Positions 57,540 through 64,000 of a stretch of 64,000 nt of DNA are shown here, piece after piece. Below the pieces are notes generated by a model. That model had not been told where the DNA came from. It made no database searches and saw nothing but the letters and a program-made list of their open reading frames with translations. The stretch is from positions 16,559,134-16,623,133 of the forward strand of contig CM033401.1 of NCBI GenBank assembly GCA_019426215.1. The letters are read 5' to 3'. Each line of letters begins with the position of its first letter. Within the stretch, counting starts at the first letter, position 1. Made by a program: the position numbers and the translations under genes. The DNA is from Buddleja alternifolia (taxonomy: Eukaryota; Streptophyta; Magnoliopsida; Lamiales; Scrophulariaceae).

Positions 57540-58709
57540 ATGGCACCCAAAACTTCAAAATCTGCTGCAGGAAAATCTTCCAAATCAGAGAAACCAGTCA
57601 CTGTTAACGCCGGTTTTCTTGTTAACTAGGACTATCTCTTCGATAACCAGAACTTCCCTCTCCGGACTGTTCTACCACTTGTCTAAGAGTCTGGTTTACG
57701 CGATATGATAACTATCGTTTTCAACTACTTTGAGGAAGAAACTCTCTTTTTCTTCAAGAATGCAAATCTCCAACGACGGAAACTCCATTTCCTGCATCTT
57801 TCCCTTTGCCCGTGAGACCTTCGTCCTCACTCCTTCTCTGATTTCTTCTCTACTAAATTTGCTAAGTGATGGTGCCGAAGTAGAAAATGTCACTCTTGGT
57901 GATGCTACATAGGTATAGACATTGATCAAGAAAGATGACGTTGAGGCTGCCTATGAACCCATTTTCAAGAAAAACGACATGAAGGGCGAATATGTCATTC
58001 TTGCGGATATATGCGCCAAGATGATCGAATGCAGAAAAGGAAGCTTCGATAAAGTTTCAAACCTCCAGTACAAGATGATAGTGGCCATTCTGACCAAACT
58101 GAAGATAAATTGGTCCCTTTATGTTTTTAATCGCTTTAAGCAAGTGATGGCCAAATCGGTAAATCCCAAGCCTTACGGGATTATTTTAAGTCGTATTCTT
58201 AGCGCTAGCGGTTTCACTAACTCCGCTGGAAAGAAGATCCCAACACTAAATTTTTATGGAAAGAAAATGATTGGTGAGCTGTTAAGGCCAAGGAAACGTG
58301 GCGATGCAGCGGTTTCCAAAGACGAGCGTGAGTGATTTCTTGCCGAAGGAGTTGTTCGGAGCGATGATGAAGAGAAAGCATCTTCGTCTTCATCATCATC
58401 GAAAGAAGTAAAAGCAGAAGCCAGAGCCCAAGAAGAAACAAAAGTCTCCCTCTCCTTCTCCTAAATCACCCTCTCCCTCTCCAACGTTTATCTTCAGTGT
58501 AAACGAAGAAGAAGAAGTAGTAGAAGAAGAAGTACCACTAGCACGCAGGCGTACTCCTTCATCCACTCCAGCTGCACCAACAAGCGCTCCAGTCTAGCCA
58601 GCGCTTGAAGACTAGGCGAGTGTTCCTCCTCTTTCTTCAGACGCTGCTCCTGAATCTTTTCCTGAGCCTAGAGCCACTACTCTTTCTGAGAAGGCTGCTC
58701 GTTTTCAGG

Positions 58710-58791
58710 GTAAGTACTTGTGACAAACAAAGTAGTTTATCATTTCCTCATTAGGTTTCCTTTTCTAACGCTAGGATAAAACCTTTTTCAG
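58710..58791 (+). other. Predicted intron 1 of element F third ORF
   Basis: 82 nt, donor G|GTAAGT, acceptor CTTTTTCAG|T, with a branch-point-like CTAAC at about 58765-58769. It holds an in-frame TGA if unspliced. Phase 1; its removal joins frame 2 to frame 0. Confidence 0.65.
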
Positions 58792-58977
58792 TCGAAGTTG
58801 ATGCGGATATTCAAAATGCTCTTAACACTCTTGAGTCTTTGAATATACCTATTCGAGCTGATCCCCTCATTTCTTTTCTCGATTTAGATCTTGAAGAAGA
58901 GGTCCCGGAGCCTGAGGAAATTATACCAACTATTGAAATAGATCAAGCGACTGACAAAGTCGATGATAGTCCTCAGA

Positions 58978-59056
58978 GTAAGCGTTGAAGTATTTTTATA
59001 AAATTTCTACTTAGTAGAAATTTTGCTTGTTTTTCTCAAACGCTTACATGTATCAG
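58978..59056 (+). other. Predicted intron 2 of element F third ORF
   Basis: 79 nt, donor A|GTAAGC, acceptor TGTATCAG|C, T-rich. Phase 1; its removal joins frame 0 to frame 1. The exon between the two introns is 186 nt without a stop. The intron folds on itself (see findings). Confidence 0.62.
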
Positions 59057-61839
59057 CTCAAGATGCACCAGACGCTGATGCACCTTCACCTTCTGAGATT
59101 CCTGTTGAATTGGATGTGGTTATGGAAGCAGCAGTAGATATCGCTAAGGAAGTCGCCCATGTCCTTCCTAACGCTGACACATCACCAGTCAATGAAGCGA
59201 CTGAGCATGCTGAGCGGTCGATAGAAGTGGCCCCTATCCCAACAGAATCTATTGTATTCGTTCCCACTCCAACCGGGTCTCTTCCTCGTGTCATCGATTT
59301 CTTCCCTCACGGATATTCTGCAGATGTTGAATTTTATTATGATGCTAGAGAACAAGACACTCAGACCCTTGCTGAATCAGAAATCTCCTTTCAAACCACT
59401 CTTCATAGGCTTGATTTATCTAATTTTGCCAAGTTTGAATTCTTTGAGCGATTCGCTGATCTAGGTCTTTACAATCTTGAGCGACTCCAATCTAGACTTG
59501 AGTATATTCGTCGACCAGCGATCAACATGATAGAATTTGACGAGTAGCGTTTCAACTTTACTGGCCATTCTGAAGAATCCTTTTATCCCTTGCGCCAGAA
59601 TAAGATCGTCATCAAGAATCCTCATATGGGTGATTGGTCAAAGAATCCAAACGAAGAAATTCTTAACTAGTTCGGATACTCTGCCTATCCCAAAGTCGTT
59701 CGTTCTCCTCAGAACGCTCTATCCCCTAAACCTCTTAGACTGTGGAAAGGAAAAGGACCAGTGGTTGCTGAGCGTCCCAATCCTATCAACTCATGGATAG
59801 AAGATGAAGTCCGAGAATGCCTTGCAAGAATATAGGCTGAGGATTATGATGAAGAAATAGAACGTTTTGACAAGTTTCTTGCAGCTAGAAAAGAATGGAA
59901 GAAAGCTGACAAGCTTGGTAAGCGATGGATGATGGATACAGCCAGATGGGCTGAAGAGTTTGTTTTACATTTCTATACCCTTGAAGAACTCATGAGATAT
60001 CCATTTCTTTTGTAATTTGGAATAGAATACAGACGCCGAAGGTATGCTACCTTTTTACTTCATCAGCGTCAGCATATTGCGGGAAATGTTAGCGATCTGC
60101 CAGGATACAGGCAAACTATCGAGAGCTACATCCGTCAACAGCTAGCCTTAGTCGGTCAAGGCAGACGCTATGTGTTTCACCCCCGTCAAGCGTTTGTTCA
60201 GCGAATCTTTCCAGATTTGAACAACAGAGCCTCCACTAGTAAACAACCACTTCTTCCAGGTCAAAGTGAATTTTTTGTCGATGTTATAAATGAACACGCT
60301 GAGTTTGTTGAATTACACAGAGACAGAAGAGCAGTGATAGAAAATGCACAAGAGTTGGACATCACTTTCAACCACTATTCAGGGTTGAGAGACTTCCGAG
60401 GATACAATCTTCACCTTGTGCTCTTTTGTGAACAGAATGTTCAAATGGCCAAGATGATATCGCTAATCAGGCCAGTGGACCAAGAAGCAGCTTAAGCGCT
60501 AATGCCATTTATTTTGGACTTCTATAATTCTTATACTTCTGGAGTTGATCTGCCAGAAGGAGTGCAACTCGCACTAAGTAATGAAGAGTGCGAAGACGCT
60601 ATATTCTTTGTCCCGCAGATAAACCTGATTACTCCAAGGCACATAATGGAAATCGACGTTGAAAGTCCACTCTAGGTCATACCTGTTGAAAGTCCAACGC
60701 CTCAAATTGACTTTGTGGAAATCGAAGAGGAACAAACTCCAGCTCTGGAAGCTGCTCAACCCACAGACGCTGATATGCAAGACATTGTCCCCAGCGCTCC
60801 AGCAGTCGAGGTTCCACTTGAGGAACAAGTTGTTCAAATTGACTACGCAACTCAGATGCTCGACTCAGCGATAGAAGAGGGTCATGTTGACTTAGCCACA
60901 CAGCCTGCAGAGCATATTATTAGAGACAAATCTAAAGGCAAAGCTCCAGCAGTCTCAAGCTCTCACGGACCTGAGTGTTCATCTTCTGATTCATCAGATT
61001 CAGACTCTGGCCGTGATCCAGAAGCTACAGCTTTCAGAAAAGCAGTCCGACATTCTCTCAGCGATATAAAGGGTTCTTGTTCTTAATTGGAAGAGCGAAG
61101 TACTTCCATGCTCAATCAAGTAGAAACAGTTCTCAAAGCTGATATGCGAAATGCCAACAAGCTTACAATCTGCATGATGAACTTTATCGCTCCTCTCATC
61201 AAAGAGCTTTCAGACGATTTCCACCTGTCGCTTGCGCAAAATGCTTCAGCTGATACTGAGCGTCACAATTCCTCCAACCTTGTATCTCAAAGTATCGCTG
61301 CACAGATCGCTCTGTTGATAGATGAAGTTAAGCTTCTCCGAAGGGACATCGCTGACTTAAAGAACTCTTTTACTGATGTCAAGAAGAGGGGAGAGAAAGA
61401 AAAGTCCAAGACAATATCTAAAACAGATAATAAACACTGGCGATCAATGTTTGATGAAATAGCGAGCATAAAGAAAATGCTAACCAAAAAGAGAAAGCCA
61501 AGATATTATCTAGGAAGGTACTTGCTCTCGGACTTGAACGTCGATTTTCTGGAAAGTATGGGATTTCATCCTTATGCCGGACCGCTTAGACGACCTATCA
61601 ACTGGAAACCATCCAACGACAGAAGACATGATATCTATTACGATTTAATTCGTGAACTTGGTATTCCTCCAAGGGAACGGGTGGATAGGCTAAAAGAACC
61701 GAATGAAAGCGCAAGACAGCGAAGGCATGACTATGATGAACTTCAACATACAACCATGATAGATATTGATCGACTCCTCATAGACTTAGCAAATGAGATC
61801 TACCAAAAAGAAGAAAGCATAAAGCGACAGAAAAGATGA

Positions 61840-62077
61840 ATGCTTTATATTTTTTTATTCAATTATCTTATATTCAGTATAAATCATATATGCTTATCTT
61901 TCTATATGAATGAATGATTTGTCACTGAAACACCGCGTTGAGGCTAATCTAACTTTAGCTAACTTTACTAACTTTCCAAACGCTAACTTATATTTATTTT
62001 TGGGCTTTTCTTTGAACTCTTAATTTATTAAAGAGTTTTAAGAGTTAAAGTCTTGACATCATCAAAAAGGGGGAAAT
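61840..62077 (+). other. Element F 3' untranslated region and polypurine tract
   Basis: AT-rich and noncoding. AAAAAGGGGGAAAT (62064-62077) abuts the LTR that begins at 62078 and marks it as the 3' LTR of element F. Confidence 0.82.
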
Positions 62078-63578
62078 TGTTAGGAAATTTCAGGTTAGAT
62101 ATTTTGATGATGACAAGATAGGATTTTTTGTTAGACCCCAAAATATAATGTAAGTTTATGTTTCATAGATCAATTGTACAAGCATTTGAAAGTATGTAAT
62201 TTTGTTAGGCTTGTAATTTTTATCTTTATAGATTTTTGACTAAGTATTAGATGCCGAATCGATAATAGAATTCTAGGTGAGTCTATTAGAGATGAAGTTG
62301 AAGATCAGCGTCTGAAGTTAGAAGAAAATGAAGATTTATCCTTAGCGTCTGTCAAACGCTAAAAGAACTATTTCAAGATTTATGGATCAAACGCTCAAAG
62401 CACTCTAGCGATCAGAATCAGATTCACCTGAAATAAATTCTCAAGTCATGAAGGACTTAAATGCAATCATTCAACGGACATTTATTTCAAACCGTAAATA
62501 AATTCAAATGCATTAAATGCCTGATAAGAGCATTAAATGTGATAAGCCAATATGACTTGTAGACAAGCCACCTTTTGACTAGACTGTCAGAACTTCAGAG
62601 TTTATAGATGCTCCCGTCAAATCGGTACCAACAGAAATTCAGGAATGTCAGAGAAAAGGTATACTCACGCGCCGCGTGAAAGGCACACTCTCACATGTGT
62701 CCAACGGACAGATCCCAAGCATTGCCTATAAATACCTTACTTCCAGCAAACCCTAAAATATATACAGACAGAGAGATATATACGTACATGCACAAGAAAA
62801 ATTTGCTGAGGAAAAAGCTTAGAAACTCCATAGCCAAAATCTTTCAAGCTTTTTACAAACATTCCATACAGTCACAAATGTCTCAAATATCTTCAAAAGA
62901 AGAAACCTAAACTCTTACTGAGATATTCTAAATTGTTTGATCTTTCCAAAAACAAACAAACCCTTGTGATAAAACCCTCAACCTTTCATCTGAGTGAGAA
63001 AGTTGTTGAAACAGGCAGTATTTTTTAGTGTGAAAAGCTTGTAGAAGAAGATCTTCATTGGTGTTGACATCTGTGTGATAAAGGAGCCCGAGATCATTTT
63101 CACCTATTTTCTATCTTGTAGAAGATTCTATGTGATTCTTTGATAATCAACTTAGTAAATTCCCTCCAAGTGAAAAAGGAAAAGAAAGACGTAGCTGGGA
63201 TTACATTACCCAGTGAACCTTATATATCTTGTGTCATTTACTTTTATTATTGTCTTGTTTCATATCATTTCATCTATTCTGAAAAAGATAAGTCAATCTT
63301 CTTAACGACTATTTAACCAAAATGAACGCTAAAGCTTTAAAATCATTTTCGCTGTGCTAACCCTGATTAAGCGATCTAAGCGTTACCCTACTTTAGTAAA
63401 TTGCTGAAATCACTAAGTCTAAGTTACCTTTATTGAAGCGTCTGACCCAAGCGCCCAACTCTCTAAGCGTTCTAATCTTTAAAAATTGATACGAAATGTT
63501 TGAAGTCGAAAAAGATTTCAGGGTCTATTCAACCCCCCCCCCCTTCTAGACCCTTTCGTATGCCACTTGGGACCACCA
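62078..63578 (+). repeat. 3' LTR of element F, shared with a tandem partial copy
   Basis: 1501 bp, TGTTAGGAAATTTCA to GGGACCACCA: the only full-length LTR of this family in the window. TATA box TATAAATA at 62727-62734; upstream of it TCACGC-GCC-GCGTGA (about 62667-62681) is a near-palindrome. Instead of flanking DNA, gag sequence follows, so it also serves as the left LTR of another copy. Confidence 0.87.
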
Positions 63579-64000
63579 AAGGTTTGCTAGCAGAATTTGA
63601 TCCATTCTACGCACCTGAAGAGGATTTGGAATCATCAAATGAAAGTAGTGATGATGAACCAACAAGCGACTCAGCGTTGATTTTTCTTATGGAAAGAGAT
63701 GGTGAAGCGTCTGACGACTCACTACCAGAGGTAACCACTGAATTATCTCATCCTCTTTCGTACGAAGAATTACTTGACAAAGTCAATGAATATTAAAAAG
63801 ATTGTCAAGATGCCACCAAAATATATCAAAATGATGCCAAAATATATCAAAATGATCTCGCTATTATCTCATCACTCACAAGAGATAAAGTAACACTCAA
63901 ATCAGAGTTGAAAGTTCAGCAACAATGCATTGAGAAGAACCAATCACTTGAGAGTGAGATTACTCAATTGAAAAGCGATCTTGATATAATAGTCAAGAGA
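63579..64000 (+). pseudogene. Copia gag C-terminal fragment of tandem copy, continues beyond window
   Basis: Begins GGTTTGCTAGCAGAA, homologous to 31558 onward in the element F gag, directly after the LTR end; the PBS and about 1.1 kb of gag are deleted. It contains TAA near 63794 and a 24-bp tandem duplication (AAAATATATCAAAATGATGCC type, about 63816-63862). At 63923-63925 it retains CAA where element F has TAA. Confidence 0.82.

Larger units (their letters stand above)
57540..61839 (+). pseudogene. Element F third ORF (envelope-like position), intron-containing, decayed
   Basis: Starts MAPKTSKSAAGKSSKSEKPV. The N-terminal domain (YVILADICAKMIECRKGSFD, YKMIVAILTKLKINWSLYVF) recalls the second ORF of elements B and C. 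Pro/Ser/Glu-rich spacers follow, then a long C-terminal region with probable coiled coil (IALLIDEVKLLRRDIADLKN) and a basic end. Introns at 58710-58791 and 58978-59056 join frames 2, 0 and 1; from 59057 to 61839 a single frame is kept, interrupted by seven stops. In all I count 14 stops (9 TAG, 4 TAA, 1 TGA) and two frameshifts, near 57770 and 58390. No hydrophobic anchor or signal peptide stands out, so 'envelope' is positional only. Function unknown. Confidence 0.65.
28294..63578 (+). mobile_element. Element F: Sirevirus-like Ty1/copia retrotransposon, decayed, with tandem partial copies
   Basis: A plus-strand copia element with a tRNA-Met type PBS (TGGTATCAGAGC), gag with a CCHC knuckle, protease-integrase-RT-RNase H order, AGGGGGA tracts after pol, a long third ORF and a PPT/3' LTR. 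A large third ORF and repeated PPT-like tracts are traits of Sireviruses (established), hence the assignment. Interruptions are element C (with D inside it) at 33661/52834 and a solo LTR at 55490/57096. The 5' side is a tandem: truncated LTR (28294-29342), PBS, short gag piece, LTR fragment (29831-30326), PBS, full gag. The right LTR is again followed by gag sequence. Every coding part carries stops or frameshifts. Confidence 0.85.

Noticed and set aside
57457..57708. 83-codon ORF before and overlapping the third ORF
   Set aside because: Different frame from MAPKTSKSAAGK; crosses the predicted splice acceptor and shows no domain. At most an upstream ORF.

Overview
This window is intergenic repeat DNA from a flowering plant. 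I find no ordinary host gene, tRNA or rRNA. Nearly every base belongs to LTR retrotransposons stacked inside one another: four Ty3/gypsy elements of Athila type, one solo LTR of a related family, and at least two older Ty1/copia elements. The plant assignment rests on the Athila-type pol, the tRNA-Asp primer binding site (TGGCGCCGTTGCCGGGGA), the 'putative plant transposon protein'-like 3' ORFs and the Sirevirus-like copia element. I cannot name the species.

Layout. 1-976: part of a Sirevirus-like copia LTR on the minus strand. 977-1940 plus 9905-10447: AT-rich leader next to a decayed copia element, split by element A (1941-9899, +, TSD CCCTC), a gag-protease-only Athila derivative. 10448-14371: decayed copia gag-pol (element E). 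Its 3' LTR (14372-14829 and about 27716-28240) is split by element B (14830-27710, -, TSD GTATA), a full-length Athila element with an intact 1824-aa gag-pol. 28294-63578: a Sirevirus-like copia element (F) with broken gag-pol and a third ORF, arranged in tandem with deleted relatives on both sides. Inside F lie element C (33662-52833, -, TSD CCGCT), a second full-length Athila element with an intact 1832-aa gag-pol, and a solo LTR (55491-57095, +, TSD GCCTA). Inside C lies element D (37300-43358, +, TSD TCTCA), a very reduced Athila derivative with one 273-aa ORF. All five target-site duplications are exact, so these boundaries are firm.

How the parts may work together. B and C are one family and look able to supply Gag, protease, RT/RNase H and integrase. 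A and D lack RT and integrase but have near-identical LTRs, intact short ORFs and the same PBS and 3' cis sequences, so they are probably mobilised in trans. A-D share a roughly 1.3-kb noncoding 3' domain bounded by two polypurine tracts. Each tract sits just downstream of a hairpin, and between them lies a series of small hairpins with compensatory base changes. This looks like an undescribed structured cis-acting region.

The second item of note is the third ORF of copia element F (57540-61839). It has a G-box, a TATA box and a splice acceptor upstream, and two GT-AG introns whose removal joins three reading frames. It has decayed mainly by changes that fit CAG/CAA to TAG/TAA.
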